In this document: positions 9,494 to 19,888 of the stretch, in pieces
How positions within the stretch are numbered: the stretch's first letter is position 1
How the letters are laid out: every line of letters begins with the position of its first letter
DNA from: Vibrio sp. S17_S38
GTDB lineage: Bacteria > Pseudomonadota > Gammaproteobacteria > Enterobacterales > Vibrionaceae
Length of the DNA stretch: 64,000 nt
NCBI RefSeq assembly: GCF_014694375.1
Contig: NZ_JAAUWW010000007.1
Span: 62,001 to 126,000 of the forward strand
Reading direction: 5' to 3'
Translations under genes and position numbers: made by a program
Notes under the pieces: model-generated
The model's input: the letters and a program-made list of their open reading frames with translations, nothing else
The model's database searches: none
What the model was told of the DNA's origin: nothing

Positions 9494-10378
9494 TTAGCTC
9501 ATCTGTTGGCTAATAAACGTTGCCAATTGCTGAAAGCGTATTTTCAAGGGTGAACCTGGTCGATAAACCAATACCAGTTGTCGTGAAGGTGTTGGGTTCA
9601 CCGCAGGTAAATAGCACACGCCATCTTTCACTTTTTCAACAGGGGTGGCCAGTTGAGGCAATAATGTGATTCCACCTCCTGCTGCAACCATATTACGCAG
9701 TGTCTCTAAACTGGTAGCTTTAAAGCGATCATCATCACGCGCACCAGCGGCAAAACAAAAACCCAGCGCCTGATCTCTCAAACAGTGCCCATCCCCTAAA
9801 GACAACACCGTTCTGCCACTCAATTGCTGTAAATCAACTTGATCAAGCTTCGCCCATTCATGAGTCTCAGGCACCGCTAACGTTAATAGTTCTTCAAAAA
9901 GATCCAGTTCAATAAAGGGTTCCGTTTCTGCAACCGAAGCCAAAATCAAACAATCTAACCGTCCTTCTTCTAACTGACGGATCAACTGATTGGTCTGAGC
10001 TTCATGTAAAAATAACTCTAAATCAGGAAAAGTTTGTTTAAGCGGTAAAATGATTTTAGGTAACAGATAAGGTCCAACCGTTGGAATAAAGCCTATATGC
10101 AGTGGCCCACTCATCTCTTTACCTTGCAAGTTTGCCATATCTGTAAAGGTTTTCACTTCACTCAAAATACGTTTTGCTTGCGCAACTAATTGCAGACCTG
10201 AATCAGTAAAAAGCACTCTACGGCTACTACGCTCAAGTAAAGATGTCCCAAGCTCATCTTCTAATTTGCGAATTTGTCCGCTCAGGGTTGGCTGGCTAAC
10301 AAAACAAGCCTCTGCTGCTTTACGAAAGTGTTTATGTTCGGCCAATGCCACTAAGTATTCAAAGTCTCGAATATTCAC
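9494..10378 (-). CDS. oxyR: Hydrogen peroxide-sensing LysR regulator OxyR
   Basis: OxyR activates peroxide defence genes when its two redox cysteines form a disulfide. The protein starts MNIRDFEYLVALAEH, with a winged helix-turn-helix over residues 1-60. Cys199 (in GDGHCLRDQ) and Cys208 (in GFCF) are at the same positions as in E. coli OxyR, and the surrounding sequence is nearly identical. Length is 294 residues. It is divergent from a small ORF starting at 10481, the side on which E. coli carries the OxyR-controlled oxyS RNA. Confidence 0.96.
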   Translation of the reverse strand: MNIRDFEYLVALAEHKHFRKAAEACFVSQPTLSGQIRKLEDELGTSLLERSSRRVLFTDSGLQLVAQAKRILSEVKTFTDMANLQGKEMSGPLHIGFIPTVGPYLLPKIILPLKQTFPDLELFLHEAQTNQLIRQLEEGRLDCLILASVAETEPFIELDLFEELLTLAVPETHEWAKLDQVDLQQLSGRTVLSLGDGHCLRDQALGFCFAAGARDDDRFKATSLETLRNMVAAGGGITLLPQLATPVEKVKDGVCYLPAVNPTPSRQLVLVYRPGSPLKIRFQQLATFISQQMS

Positions 10379-10480
10379 GCGCCTTCCCTAATAGATTTAA
10401 ACTATCAAAACGATAACACCAAATGACTATAGCTATCAATTTTTTTATAGCATAATTTGAAAATAATAGAGGAAAGTGTG

Positions 10481-10615
10481 ATGAAAAAATTGATTACCAA
10501 TTTTAAAAAAATCAGATTGGAAATTTATGCTAATAAGACCATATTACTCTTTATGGAGAGGGAATTATGGCACGATCTTGAAGCCAATGAAGTTGATTTA
10601 TTGGTTTTATACTAA
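10481..10615 (+). CDS. Putative 44-residue protein divergent from oxyR
   Basis: A short open frame starts with ATG at 10481 behind a good AGAGGA site about eight bases upstream and ends with TAA at 10613-10615. The product, beginning MKKLITNFKKIRLEIYANK, has a basic first half and an acidic second half (ELWHDLEANEVDLLVLY). I do not recognise it. It is followed immediately by a 17-bp perfect inverted repeat. The ribosome-binding site, the 3' structure and the position opposite oxyR make translation plausible. A chance ORF inside a non-coding RNA is the alternative. Confidence 0.45.
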   Translation: MKKLITNFKKIRLEIYANKTILLFMERELWHDLEANEVDLLVLY

Positions 10616-10655
10616 TTGAAAGTTTGGTATTCACAGTCATACCAAACTTTCAATT
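10614..10655. repeat. 17-bp perfect inverted repeat after the small ORF
   Basis: AATTGAAAGTTTGGTAT (10614-10630) and its exact complement (10639-10655) flank an 8-base loop, TCACAGTC. The left arm overlaps the stop codon of the 44-residue ORF. No T-run follows. It probably terminates or stabilises transcripts from either side, since the efflux operon converges on it from the right. Apart from this and the small ORF, the 10379-10718 gap shows nothing else clear. Confidence 0.75.
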
Positions 10656-10718
10656 AGCACCGCCATTAACGGGTAACACCGAGAACGAAAATGCTCAAAT
10701 ACATTTACCAATAAGATA

Positions 10719-12824
10719 TTACTCAACTTGAAGATCAAATTGTTTACCATCTTGAGATAGCTCCACTTGCTTTAATTGCAATAAGCAGCAATACAAACGC
10801 CAACTAATTCCCGCCAGATCAACTTGATTTTGCTTGGATAACGACTCGCTCAAGGCCAGTAAATTCGCTAATGATTCATTAAGTATATTTTCATCATGTG
10901 AATAATGATATTGCCAGTCATGTGCGGTAAACCAAGCTTGCTTGATCTTGATCGAGTCAATAACCTTGTGCAAGTTAACCTGAATATTTCGGCTAACCTC
11001 AATCGCCTCTTTAGAGTGCAAATTGCGAAATTGCCACACAATAAGATGGCAGTTTAATGTCACCACACCTAAACGTAATAGGCCAAGTCGAGTGTATTCA
11101 TCCTTGCTTTGGCTTAAGCGGTTAATTCGGTTATACACCAAAGATTCAAACTCAAAATTATCCATCATCGGTTTACGCTTTAGCTGCATCAGAAAGTCTC
11201 GACGTAGGGCCTTAGCAATCCTCAACCCTTTCCGGCGATCAGAGCTTGGTCTAAAAATATTAAATGCCACTGCTGAAAATAAGATCCCGACAATCATACT
11301 GATATTTGTATTAATGAAGCTTTGATAATCATACGTTGGCGGATTCGTTAGCGACAGAAATGTCCCCATGAAAACGATCAATATTCCCCATAAGCCAGCG
11401 TTTTTCTTCGATTGAACCTTAAAAAGCTCCATTGTCATAATGGCAACAAAAAGCAAAACGGCAAAAGGAGTGAAGGTACTGATTTGTATCATCAGACCAA
11501 ATTTCACCACAAAGATAGCAACACAAAGTAGCAAAATCGAACGAAACATGGTTGAAATTGCAACAAAAGGTGCAGGGCTCGTGGCATTCAATATACAACT
11601 CACCGCGGCTAATGTAGCAGCTCCAGCTCCCATGTCCCATTGCGATGTTATCCAAAAAGCACAGCAAAAAAACAGGCAAATAAAGGTTCTAAAACCATTA
11701 TAAAGCGCTTCTATTGTATCGGTATGGCGACGAACACGGCTTGTTCTAGGAATAACCCCCAGTGCTAGTTGTTGGCCTGGAGAGGTATTTTCAATACTGC
11801 GCAATGTTTCTGAAGAGCGTAAATACAACTTACAGAACTGATTTAAACGGGACCAAAAAGCATGATGACGATAATCTGCATTTTCGATCGGTTTTATTTC
11901 AGCCAGTTTTTTCGACAAGCTATATTGATCAAACTCTCCTTGTTTAAAGCCTTGCAATATGTCTTGTATCACGGTGGATAAATGTTCAGGAGGATGAGGC
12001 CAGTTAACTAACATACGCCGTAAGCCAGATATGTGGCTGGTCATTTGTAGTTGTTGCTGAAGAAGATGGTTTAAATAACTATCTTGATAACGAAGTTGGT
12101 AGTGACTCCAGTACGCCTGAATTCTCAGTAAATTCATGGATAAAATTTTCCCAATCACATGTTCATGTGACAAGCGAATCTTAGTGTTCATTTCTGGGTT
12201 TACCACATCAGGATGATAAGCTTCTGGATGAGATAATAATTCAAAATGATCAAGTAACTGAGTTTGCATTTGTCGTAGCGTACTAATTAAAGTCACCCCA
12301 TCAGAAGTACTTGGCAAAATCATCATCATGATCCCGCCACATAAAATCCCAACAATAACTTCACATACTCGTGCTTGTGTAACTTCAAATAACAGATGAG
12401 TATCCGTGGTGTTGACTAAGCTATAACCAATAATCGCTGCGGTATACCCTGCGAGTGAAAATGCATAAGACACATTATTTTCATAATGACTGGCAACGTA
12501 AGTACATAACGCCATCCAAGCTGACATATAAAAGACCAATAACCAAGGGTCATTTAATGTATAGCCGACAATGTGATAAGCCGCATAAGCACCGACCAAA
12601 CTGCCAAATACGCGGCCTAGACTTTTACTGATCACTCCACCAAAAGTAGGAAAACTCACGACAGCTGCCGAAGTTAGCGCCCAGTAAGGCTCATCCAATT
12701 GAAGTAAAAATGCCACATACAGAGAAAGGGTTAACGCTAATCCATTTCGTATGGCATAGCGCCACTGAAAAGAAGTTGCTTTTCCCCAAGGGGTATTTGA
12801 CCATTCTAACCAATGAAAACTCAT
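10719..12824 (-). CDS. FUSC-family membrane efflux component (AaeB/YccS type)
   Basis: The protein (701 residues) resembles AaeB, the inner-membrane part of aromatic carboxylic acid efflux pumps. Two blocks of membrane helices, near residues 20-170 and 385-520, are separated by cytoplasmic segments rich in charged and leucine residues, the standard FUSC layout. I choose the ATG at 12824 (MSFHWLEW) with a GAGA site; it lies 10 bp after the stop of the adaptor gene. Together with the HlyD and DUF1656 genes it forms an aaeXAB-like operon. The exported substrate is unknown. Confidence 0.82.
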   Translation of the reverse strand: MSFHWLEWSNTPWGKATSFQWRYAIRNGLALTLSLYVAFLLQLDEPYWALTSAAVVSFPTFGGVISKSLGRVFGSLVGAYAAYHIVGYTLNDPWLLVFYMSAWMALCTYVASHYENNVSYAFSLAGYTAAIIGYSLVNTTDTHLLFEVTQARVCEVIVGILCGGIMMMILPSTSDGVTLISTLRQMQTQLLDHFELLSHPEAYHPDVVNPEMNTKIRLSHEHVIGKILSMNLLRIQAYWSHYQLRYQDSYLNHLLQQQLQMTSHISGLRRMLVNWPHPPEHLSTVIQDILQGFKQGEFDQYSLSKKLAEIKPIENADYRHHAFWSRLNQFCKLYLRSSETLRSIENTSPGQQLALGVIPRTSRVRRHTDTIEALYNGFRTFICLFFCCAFWITSQWDMGAGAATLAAVSCILNATSPAPFVAISTMFRSILLLCVAIFVVKFGLMIQISTFTPFAVLLFVAIMTMELFKVQSKKNAGLWGILIVFMGTFLSLTNPPTYDYQSFINTNISMIVGILFSAVAFNIFRPSSDRRKGLRIAKALRRDFLMQLKRKPMMDNFEFESLVYNRINRLSQSKDEYTRLGLLRLGVVTLNCHLIVWQFRNLHSKEAIEVSRNIQVNLHKVIDSIKIKQAWFTAHDWQYHYSHDENILNESLANLLALSESLSKQNQVDLAGISWRLYCCLLQLKQVELSQDGKQFDLQVE

Positions 12825-12834
12825 AATTGTCTCA

Positions 12835-13701
12835 TTAATAGTGGATAGAAATACTGCATGTTGTGCCAGCAATAAGACGTAAATCTTTTGGCATATTAGT
12901 CAGTTTAATCCGAACAGGAACGCGCTGAGCTAGCTGAACCCAAGGAACATTAGGCTTGATATTGGCTAATAACTCTGATGATTCTGTTTCACTTTGATCC
13001 ACAATACCGCGGCCAATACTGCTCACTTCACCCGTTAATTTTTGATTCGAAGAAAACAACGTGATATCGGCTTGGCTACCTTCTTTAATATGTTTTAGTT
13101 TTGTTTCTTCAAAATAACCTTGCACATAAAATGAGTCAGCATCAATCAAGCCAATTAGAGCAATACCAAGTATCGCATAACGGCCTTCACGCACTTTCAA
13201 GTGACTGATATATCCATCAACGGGAGCGTAAACTTTTGTTTGGCTCAGTTTCCAGTTGGCTTTTGCTAAAGCAGCTTGTGCTTGCTTGTATTGTGCAGCC
13301 GTTGCTTGTGCATTACTTTGAGATGATTCCAGCTCCTCTTTAGAGATAGTGCTGGCTTTCATATTACGACGACGAACATATTCACGCTGTGCATTTTCAG
13401 CCATCACTCGAGCCGTCTCCATCGCCGCTTCCGATTCATTGATTTCAATCAGGAAAGGTTCAGGATCGATGGTCATCAGCAAGTCGCCTTTTTTAACAAA
13501 CTGATTATCTTCAACATCAAGAGTTTGTACGACACCATTGACACTCGCGGCGATATCAACCACATCGGCCCTAATTTTACCATCACGAGTCCATGGTGAC
13601 TGCATATAATAGTTCCACATCCACCAACCCGCACTGACTGCCACAGCAAAAACAACCAAGGTTGAAAAATATTTTAAGGTTTTAAATTTCATTTCTGACA
13701 C
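12835..13701 (-). CDS. HlyD/EmrA-family membrane fusion protein (AaeA type)
   Basis: A periplasmic adaptor of 288 residues with an N-terminal signal-anchor helix at about residues 10-30, a biotinyl-lipoyl-like segment around residues 45-75 (VDIAASVNGVVQTLDVEDN in parts), a helical hairpin, and the second lipoyl half near residue 160 (VYAPVDGYISHLKVREG). It would connect the FUSC transporter to an outer-membrane TolC-type channel. It sits 6 bp downstream of the DUF1656 gene and directly upstream of the FUSC gene. Confidence 0.88.
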   Translation of the reverse strand: MSEMKFKTLKYFSTLVVFAVAVSAGWWMWNYYMQSPWTRDGKIRADVVDIAASVNGVVQTLDVEDNQFVKKGDLLMTIDPEPFLIEINESEAAMETARVMAENAQREYVRRRNMKASTISKEELESSQSNAQATAAQYKQAQAALAKANWKLSQTKVYAPVDGYISHLKVREGRYAILGIALIGLIDADSFYVQGYFEETKLKHIKEGSQADITLFSSNQKLTGEVSSIGRGIVDQSETESSELLANIKPNVPWVQLAQRVPVRIKLTNMPKDLRLIAGTTCSISIHY

Positions 13702-13707
13702 CTAGTA

Positions 13708-13992
13708 TCAAGAGAATCTTGTAATTAATAACAAAGCGCTAAACACAGACAGCACGAACAATGACAAATCCATTAATGTTGGATGCCATACCTCACCTGA
13801 ATACATCCAGTTTCTGAGCAATCGATGTATGCCCCCCCATAAAACACCACCGAGTAAAACAGCTTTAAACATCGGAGGGAAATACAAGGATGCACCAACA
13901 ATTAAGTCGGATACCGGAAAGCCAACATGAAGAAAATCAAGGTTCAAATCGTACACCTTTGAAAAAGTCACACAGCATAAAATAGAATACAC
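13708..13992 (-). CDS. DUF1656 small membrane protein (AaeX type)
   Basis: The C-terminal half matches DUF1656/AaeX proteins: a membrane helix, then GEVWHPTLMDLSLFV and a second helix. DUF1656 proteins are the first genes of aaeXAB-type efflux operons; their role is not known. The 94-residue frame is longer than the usual 65-75 residues, so the true start may lie further inside, but no in-frame ATG with a clear ribosome-binding site is visible there. Confidence 0.75.
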   Translation of the reverse strand: MYSILCCVTFSKVYDLNLDFLHVGFPVSDLIVGASLYFPPMFKAVLLGGVLWGGIHRLLRNWMYSGEVWHPTLMDLSLFVLSVFSALLLITRFS

Positions 13993-14126
13993 TAACGTTT
14001 CACTTATCGAAGCGACGTAAGCGCATATCTTTTATGATAATAACGTTAAGCGTTTTAGATGCCAGTAAAGTAACAAAATGATCGCTAACTTATCGACAGG
14101 TAGAATAATCAATGGGGGATATAAAA

Positions 14127-14156
14127 ACACCCAAGCCAATAAATTAGCTTGGGTGT
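14127..14156. terminator. Terminator after argH
   Basis: ACACCCAAGC and GCTTGGGTGT form a 10-bp stem around a 10-base loop, with an A-run on the plus strand 5' side that becomes a U-tract for minus-strand transcripts. It lies about 100 bp beyond the argH stop. Confidence 0.8.
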
Positions 14157-14258
14157 CATTATACGTCACATTTAGATGAAAGTTTAGGCTTTTAACGTCA
14201 TGATTCGATTAGTAGTGATGACTAAACCATCTTCCCATACGCCCACCATAACTCGCTA

Positions 14259-16133
14259 TTAAGCAACATTCACACGAGCAATAACTTGCTCATTTAAATT
14301 AACTTCTAATGCCACTTCATCACACGCATGTTGACGTGGGCACTGGTCACAATCTTTTAATACTTTTTCAGGTAGTAGTGTTTTTGAGGTCGGAATAAAA
14401 TCTTGCTTCATAAAAAACTCAGGCACACGAGTCAATACAAAGACCTTCTTGATTGCCATTTGTTTCGCTTTAGACACCAAATGTTGAATAATTGCGGCGC
14501 CTTGACCTTGGCCTTGCCAACCGGCCTCAATCCCAAGTGAGCGAATTTCCGCTAAACCTGAATCATAAACATAAAGTGAGGCACAACCCGTCACTTCCCC
14601 TTGATGCTCGGCGACAGCGAACGATCCAATGTCTCGAATCAATTCATTTCGGCTACGAGGTAGATTTTCACCAAGACCAGCCCAGTAAGCCACCATGCCT
14701 TCTAGTGCATCAATATCAGTTAAACGAGCAGGGCGAACTTTCACCCCTGAAGTATCCCGTTTTTCTAAACGTTTTTGCGCTTGATTAACCGCATAGTTGA
14801 CTTGTTTTGGTGATACGCCACCTAAGGCTGAGCGCTTCTCTAGACAAGACTCAATAGTTAAAATGGCATAAACATCATCTTCAATCACAGCTGAAAATTC
14901 TTTTAACTCTTCAAGTGACAACTCTTCTAATGCACACCCTTTAGCTATCGCCCCAACCACCGCAACCCCAACAATATGGTGTGCTTCACGGAAAGGAATG
15001 CCTTTGGCAACTAAGTAATCGGCCAATTCCGTTGAGTTGGCGTAACCTTGTTTAGCGGCTTCTAATGTACGTTCACCATTAACCTTAATACCGTCAAAAC
15101 ACAATGCCGCCATTTCCATGCAATCATTCCAAGTATCGAGCGCATCAAATAAGCCCTCTTTATCTTCTTGCATATCTTTGTTATACGCTAATGGCAATGC
15201 TTTCACTGTCATCATCATGGCAGCTAGTGAGCCATAAACGCGACCAGTTTTGCCTCGGATCAGCTCTAGTGCATCTGGATTTTTCTTTTGTGGCATTAAT
15301 GATGATCCAGATGTAACTGTATCAGCTAATTCAATAAAACCAGATTCTCCAGAATTGTAGAAAATCATATCTTCTGCAAGACGAGAAAGGTGCAACATGG
15401 AGATAGAGGCGATCGACATCAATTCCATCACATGGTCGCGATCAGAAACCGAATCTAAACTGTTACGAGTTGCGCGGCGAAAACCAAGATTGTGGGCAAG
15501 TTGCTCACGATCCATCGGATAAGCGGTGCCAGCCAATGCGCCAGATCCTAACGGACAAGTATCAAGGCGTTTAATCGCATCGGATAAACGAGAGTAATCA
15601 CGCTCAAGCATTTCAACATACGCTAAACACCAATGCGCAAATGTTACAGGTTGAGCACGTTGCAAATGAGTATAACCAGGAAGAACGGTTTCTTGATGCA
15701 CGCGCGCGACCGACACCATTTGAGTCTGTAAACGGTCAAGTGCCATTAATAATTGATGACCTTGCTGACGACACCAAAGCTTTAAATCCGTCGCCACTTG
15801 GTCGTTACGAGAACGGCCTGTATGAAGTTTTTTACCTAAATCCCCAACACGGTTAATTAGCTGAGTTTCGACCCAGCTGTGAATATCTTCCGCATCCGAT
15901 TGTAGAATTTGTTCTGGGTTTTCCATTACCGCTAACTTTAACTCGTTCAGCGCTAATTCTAATTTCTGTTGTTCTTGCTCGGTAATAACATTGACTGAAA
16001 GCAAAGATTTGGACCATGCAATCGACCCAACAATATCTTGCTCAGCCAATCGGTAGTCAAAGCGTAATGAATCATTAAATTGCTTAAACCGAGTGTCTGC
16101 TGCTTGGGTAAATCTTCCGCCCCATAATGCCAT
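14259..16133 (-). CDS. argH: Argininosuccinate lyase fused to an N-acetyltransferase, ArgH(A)
   Basis: The first ~455 residues are argininosuccinate lyase, which splits argininosuccinate into arginine and fumarate; the signature [12 protein letters not shown] is at about residue 280 and the HTGRSRNDQ motif at about residue 105. Residues ~460-624 are a GNAT domain ([29 protein letters not shown]) resembling the acetyltransferase part of N-acetylglutamate synthase. This fusion is known from Vibrio and Moritella. It is the last gene of argCBGH here and probably supplies both the first and last steps of the pathway. Confidence 0.96.
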   Translation of the reverse strand: MALWGGRFTQAADTRFKQFNDSLRFDYRLAEQDIVGSIAWSKSLLSVNVITEQEQQKLELALNELKLAVMENPEQILQSDAEDIHSWVETQLINRVGDLGKKLHTGRSRNDQVATDLKLWCRQQGHQLLMALDRLQTQMVSVARVHQETVLPGYTHLQRAQPVTFAHWCLAYVEMLERDYSRLSDAIKRLDTCPLGSGALAGTAYPMDREQLAHNLGFRRATRNSLDSVSDRDHVMELMSIASISMLHLSRLAEDMIFYNSGESGFIELADTVTSGSSLMPQKKNPDALELIRGKTGRVYGSLAAMMMTVKALPLAYNKDMQEDKEGLFDALDTWNDCMEMAALCFDGIKVNGERTLEAAKQGYANSTELADYLVAKGIPFREAHHIVGVAVVGAIAKGCALEELSLEELKEFSAVIEDDVYAILTIESCLEKRSALGGVSPKQVNYAVNQAQKRLEKRDTSGVKVRPARLTDIDALEGMVAYWAGLGENLPRSRNELIRDIGSFAVAEHQGEVTGCASLYVYDSGLAEIRSLGIEAGWQGQGQGAAIIQHLVSKAKQMAIKKVFVLTRVPEFFMKQDFIPTSKTLLPEKVLKDCDQCPRQHACDEVALEVNLNEQVIARVNVA

Positions 16134-16156
16134 TGGTGTCTCTCCTGCTCATCTTC

Positions 16157-16277
16157 ATCATACTTGAAGCTGCAGCTTTGTTGGCTACGCTCGCCCACCC
16201 CACTCACTTAGTAAACTAAGCTCATGGGGATGAACGATCTTGCCGCCTCACTGCAACTCCAATTACTTCGAGTATAT
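16157..16277 (-). repeat. ERIC-like intergenic repeat, argG-argH
   Basis: About 120 bp fits the ERIC layout: inverted end segments (TTACTTCGAGTAT at one end, ATACTTGAAGC at the other), the core AGCTTAGTTTACTAAGTGAGTGGGG arms read on the minus strand in two parts, and GGCTACGCTCGCCC. ERIC elements are non-autonomous palindromic repeats found in Enterobacteriaceae and Vibrionaceae intergenic regions and are often transcribed with the operon. Confidence 0.75.
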
Positions 16278-16359
16278 ATTCTTAGTTATTATCACCGCTA
16301 TTCTTCGTCACTGATAAATGAAAAGTGAGATCCTGCAATAACGGTATTTATTATGTATA

Positions 16360-17592
16360 TTATTTATTTTTCGTGGCGTTCAATGTACGAATACGACTCG
16401 CTAAAGAATACAAACGGATGAAACCACCCGCATGGCTTTGGTCATATACTTGATCATCACCAAAGGTTGCAAACTCTTCTGAGTACAAGCTGTTATCTGA
16501 ACGTTTTTGCGTCACAGTCGCTTGGCCTTTGTACAACTTAATCACAACTTCACCATTCACATCTTGTGCTAACTCTTCAGTCGCAGCAAGCAGTGATTTG
16601 CATAATGGAGTGAACCAGCGGCCATCATAAACAAGGTGAGAGGCTTTTACGCCTAGCTCTTCACGGAATTCAAATGATGCTTTATCCAGAACTAATTGCT
16701 CAACTGCACGTAATGCTTCCATCATAATCGTGCCTCCTGGGGTTTCATAACAACCACGAGACTTCATGCCTACTAAACGGTTTTCAACGATATCAATACG
16801 ACCAACACCGTGTTTTACACCTTTTTCATTCAAATAAACCAAAGCGTTATAAGGCGTCATAGTTTCACCATCAACAGCTACGACTTCGCCCTTTTCTACT
16901 TTTAGTGATACATATTCTGCTTCATTTGGCGCAAGTTCAGGATCGACCGTCCATGCCCAGCAATCATCATTTGGTGCGTTCCAAGTATTTTCTAGCACGC
17001 CACCTTCAGTTGATATGTGCCATGCGTTTGCATCGCGAGAGTAAATTTTAGTAAGAGAAGCAGTACACGGGATATTACGCTCAGCAAGATAATCTAAACA
17101 CTCTTCACGACTCACAAGATCCCACTCACGCCATGGAGCTATCACATGCAGATCAGGAGCTAGCGCTGCAAATGCGCCTTCAAAACGAACTTGGTCATTA
17201 CCTTTACCAGTACAGCCATGACACAGAGCATCAGCGCCGACTTTACGCGCCACTTCAACTTGTGCTTTGGCAATGATTGGGCGAGCCATTGAAGTTCCTA
17301 GAAGATATTTACCTTCATAAAGCGCACCCGTTTTAAGTGTTGGATAAATGTAGTCAGCCACCATTTCTTCTTTAAGATCGGCGATATAGCATTCTGATGC
17401 GCCCGATGCGATGGCTTTTTCTTCGATGCCCACTAGCTCTTCTGCGCCTTGGCCAACATCGGCCACAAACGCGATCACTTCACAGTCATAGTTTTCTTTC
17501 AGCCACGGAATGATCACGGACGTATCTAAGCCACCAGAATAGGCAACAACGACTTTATTTACACTTGCTTTATCTACACTTAACTTGCCCAT
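16360..17592 (-). CDS. argG: Argininosuccinate synthase
   Basis: ArgG joins citrulline and aspartate with ATP to make argininosuccinate. The N-terminal PP-loop [10 protein letters not shown] is at about residues 15-24, and [12 protein letters not shown] near residue 95 is a second family signature. I choose the ATG at 17592 ([13 protein letters not shown]), with GGAG eight bases upstream; the open frame runs 66 bp further. Length 410 residues is normal. It is flanked by ERIC-like repeats on both sides, which separate it from argB and argH. Confidence 0.96.
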   Translation of the reverse strand: MGKLSVDKASVNKVVVAYSGGLDTSVIIPWLKENYDCEVIAFVADVGQGAEELVGIEEKAIASGASECYIADLKEEMVADYIYPTLKTGALYEGKYLLGTSMARPIIAKAQVEVARKVGADALCHGCTGKGNDQVRFEGAFAALAPDLHVIAPWREWDLVSREECLDYLAERNIPCTASLTKIYSRDANAWHISTEGGVLENTWNAPNDDCWAWTVDPELAPNEAEYVSLKVEKGEVVAVDGETMTPYNALVYLNEKGVKHGVGRIDIVENRLVGMKSRGCYETPGGTIMMEALRAVEQLVLDKASFEFREELGVKASHLVYDGRWFTPLCKSLLAATEELAQDVNGEVVIKLYKGQATVTQKRSDNSLYSEEFATFGDDQVYDQSHAGGFIRLYSLASRIRTLNATKNK

Positions 17593-17694
17593 TGTACTTC
17601 TCCAAAAGTTTGTATTTGCCTTCCTTGGAATCCCTTTTATTTTGGTATGACATTCCATGGATAATCATTTAATTAAATTGTAATTTAACCCTAA

Positions 17695-17807
17695 TATAGT
17701 TGGCGTTGCAGCGAGGCGGCAAGAGAATTCAGCCTATGAGCCTAGCTTGTCTAGGTGATTGGGGTGAATTAACGTAGCCAACAAAGCTGCAGCGTCAAAT
17801 ATGACGG
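17695..17807 (+). repeat. ERIC-like intergenic repeat, argB-argG
   Basis: A second ERIC-like element, in the opposite orientation to the one at 16.2 kb. It shares GTTGCAG-GAGGCGGCAAGA at the left, a central inverted pair around TGAGCCTAGCTTGTCTAGGTGA, and GTAGCCAACAAAGCTGCAG at the right. It ends two bases before the argB stop codon. Confidence 0.7.
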
Positions 17808-17808
17808 A

Positions 17809-18615
17809 TTAAGGGTAAAAACGTGTTCCTATGCTGTTACCTGCAAATAATTGCGTTAATTTTTTAGGACTTTTCCAGCTAGCGACTTCAATGGCGCGAC
17901 CTAATTCATTGGCCGCATCAAGTGCTGCTTGAACTTTCACTATCATGCCATCAGTGATCACTTTTTGCTCGATCAATCTATCCGCTTGGTCTTGATCAAG
18001 TTGAGCGATTAATTGTTTATTCTCATCAAGCACGCCACTAACATCTGAAAGTAGCGCTAGCTCAGCATCCAAACTTGTTGCAACTGCAACCGCGGCTTGA
18101 TCGGCGTTCACATTCATCAGTTGACCTTGAGCAGTAAGGCCAATTGAGCTGATGATTGGCAATGCGCCTGTTTTCAATATTGCATTTAATACCATTGCAT
18201 TGCCTGCTTTTGCTTCGCCAACCGCACCAAGCTCATCTGAAATTTGACTAACTTGACATAGGCCGCCATCGGCTAAACTTAAACCGACTGCATTCAAGCC
18301 AAGCTTCATCGCCTGGCCTTGCAATAATTTATTGGCCGTTCCAGCCAAAGCACCAGAAATATAATTAATATGCTCAAATGGCGTGACTCGTAGCCCATTT
18401 TTCTTAACCGTTTCTAATTGCAGCTTATCCATCAACTCATCAACCAAATAACCGCCACCGTGAACGATCACTATTTCACGGTCGGCTTGATGTTGGTATT
18501 CGGCTATCGCCTTAAATAATAAAGCCAATGTATCAAGGTCAGAAAGCACCGCTCCGCCCAATTTAATAACCAAAGGCTTAAGTGCAGAGCTATTCACTAA
18601 TTCTTTCATATTCAT
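17809..18615 (-). CDS. argB: Acetylglutamate kinase
   Basis: ArgB phosphorylates N-acetylglutamate, the second step of arginine synthesis. Motifs include [10 protein letters not shown] near residue 15, [12 protein letters not shown] near residue 50 and NVNADQAA near residue 170. I choose the ATG at 18615, which has AGGAG six bases upstream and lies 8 bp after the argC stop; the frame itself opens earlier inside argC. The product is 268 residues, close to the family length. Confidence 0.96.
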   Translation of the reverse strand: MNMKELVNSSALKPLVIKLGGAVLSDLDTLALLFKAIAEYQHQADREIVIVHGGGYLVDELMDKLQLETVKKNGLRVTPFEHINYISGALAGTANKLLQGQAMKLGLNAVGLSLADGGLCQVSQISDELGAVGEAKAGNAMVLNAILKTGALPIISSIGLTAQGQLMNVNADQAAVAVATSLDAELALLSDVSGVLDENKQLIAQLDQDQADRLIEQKVITDGMIVKVQAALDAANELGRAIEVASWKSPKKLTQLFAGNSIGTRFYP

Positions 18616-18623
18616 TATTACTC

Positions 18624-19625
18624 CTAAACCAATGAGGTAAGCATTGGGAAACCATAACGAATATTTAAACACTGCATCGCTTGGCTAGAAGCACCTTTCA
18701 ACAAATTATCAATCGCCGATACAACGATCACATGTTGACCTTGTACTTTCCAACCAATATCGCAAAACGGCGTATTTTCAACATTTTGCAGCTTTGGTAA
18801 GTCTTGCTGTAAACGTACTGCGGGTTTGCCTTGATACGCTTGCTCGAAAGCAGCCGACACTTGCTCGTCATCGACACCATCAGCTAGCTTCATTGTAATA
18901 GTCGCTAAAATGCCGCGTTTGAAATTACCTAGATGTGGCGTAAAAATAACGTCACAGCCCAAATGACTCGCAATCTCTGGTTGGTGACGATGGGTAAAGA
19001 CGCCATAAGGCTGTAAGCTCACTTCGCAAAAACTGTTGGTCATTGTCGCTTTACGACCAGCGCCAGTGACACCACTGGTTGCATTGATCACAGGCCATTG
19101 ATTTAAGTCGATCAGCTTAGCTTCAACCAATGGTTTAATTGCTAATTGAGAAGCGGTTGGATAACAACCCGGAACGGCAATTAAATCTGCGCCAGCAATA
19201 GAATCTTCATTCCACTCAGCAAGGCCATACACGGCTTTATCTAACCACTTTGAGTTGGTGTGTTCAAAGCCATAATATTGAGGATAGAATCCCTCCGCTT
19301 GTACACGATAAGCACCAGACAAATCAAAAACCACACAGCTATTTTCTAAAAAAGTCGGCGCTAAATCATGACTCACTTCATGGGCGGTCGCTAAAAAAAC
19401 CACATCACACTGCTTGGCAACCTCTTCGACTGAAGTTAGAGGCTGCACAGGCATATCAATCACACCTTGTAATTTACCGTGCAATTGGCAAATTGGTTTA
19501 CCTGCATCTGCACTGTTGGCAGAAACATATAAACCTGATAGCGTGAGTTCAGGGTGCTTATTAACCATTAAAGCGAGCTCGGCACCGGTATAACCACTGG
19601 CACCAACAATTGCGGTTTTTAACAT
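18624..19625 (-). CDS. argC: N-acetyl-gamma-glutamyl-phosphate reductase
   Basis: ArgC reduces N-acetylglutamyl phosphate to the semialdehyde with NADPH. The Rossmann start [12 protein letters not shown] is at residues 7-18 and the active-site segment [12 protein letters not shown] holds the catalytic Cys at about residue 154. Length 333 residues. It is the first gene of the argCBGH operon, divergent from argE across a 263-bp gap that contains paired ARG boxes. Confidence 0.96.
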   Translation of the reverse strand: MLKTAIVGASGYTGAELALMVNKHPELTLSGLYVSANSADAGKPICQLHGKLQGVIDMPVQPLTSVEEVAKQCDVVFLATAHEVSHDLAPTFLENSCVVFDLSGAYRVQAEGFYPQYYGFEHTNSKWLDKAVYGLAEWNEDSIAGADLIAVPGCYPTASQLAIKPLVEAKLIDLNQWPVINATSGVTGAGRKATMTNSFCEVSLQPYGVFTHRHQPEIASHLGCDVIFTPHLGNFKRGILATITMKLADGVDDEQVSAAFEQAYQGKPAVRLQQDLPKLQNVENTPFCDIGWKVQGQHVIVVSAIDNLLKGASSQAMQCLNIRYGFPMLTSLV

Positions 19626-19777
19626 ATTTTAACTGTCCATATTAAAAAGTTAGCCGTATTCAAAAACTAGCCGTATTAGAAATCTAGTCATATGAAAAGC
19701 TGTAGTAAGCTTTGTTTGTATCTTGCCGTCTAAGATACAACCTTTTGATGACTATATATACTCAAATTTCGACATTA

Positions 19778-19816
19778 TTTGATTTTTTATTCACAAATAA
19801 TGATTTAATATGTTTT
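19778..19816. promoter_or_regulatory. Tandem ARG boxes (ArgR operator) between argC and argE
   Basis: The 18-mer at 19778-19795 (TTTGATTTTTTATTCACA) fits the ArgR consensus TNTGAATWWWWATTCANW with one mismatch in the core. A second, weaker 18-mer follows at 19799-19816 after exactly 3 bp, the spacing known for ArgR operator pairs. It should repress both argCBGH and argE when arginine is plentiful. Confidence 0.75.
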
Positions 19817-19888
19817 TATCGTTTTGTGACTTTTTTGTCAACAACAAACAAAACCAGACCGCATAAAGTACTTGTAAGGAAGCAGAAC

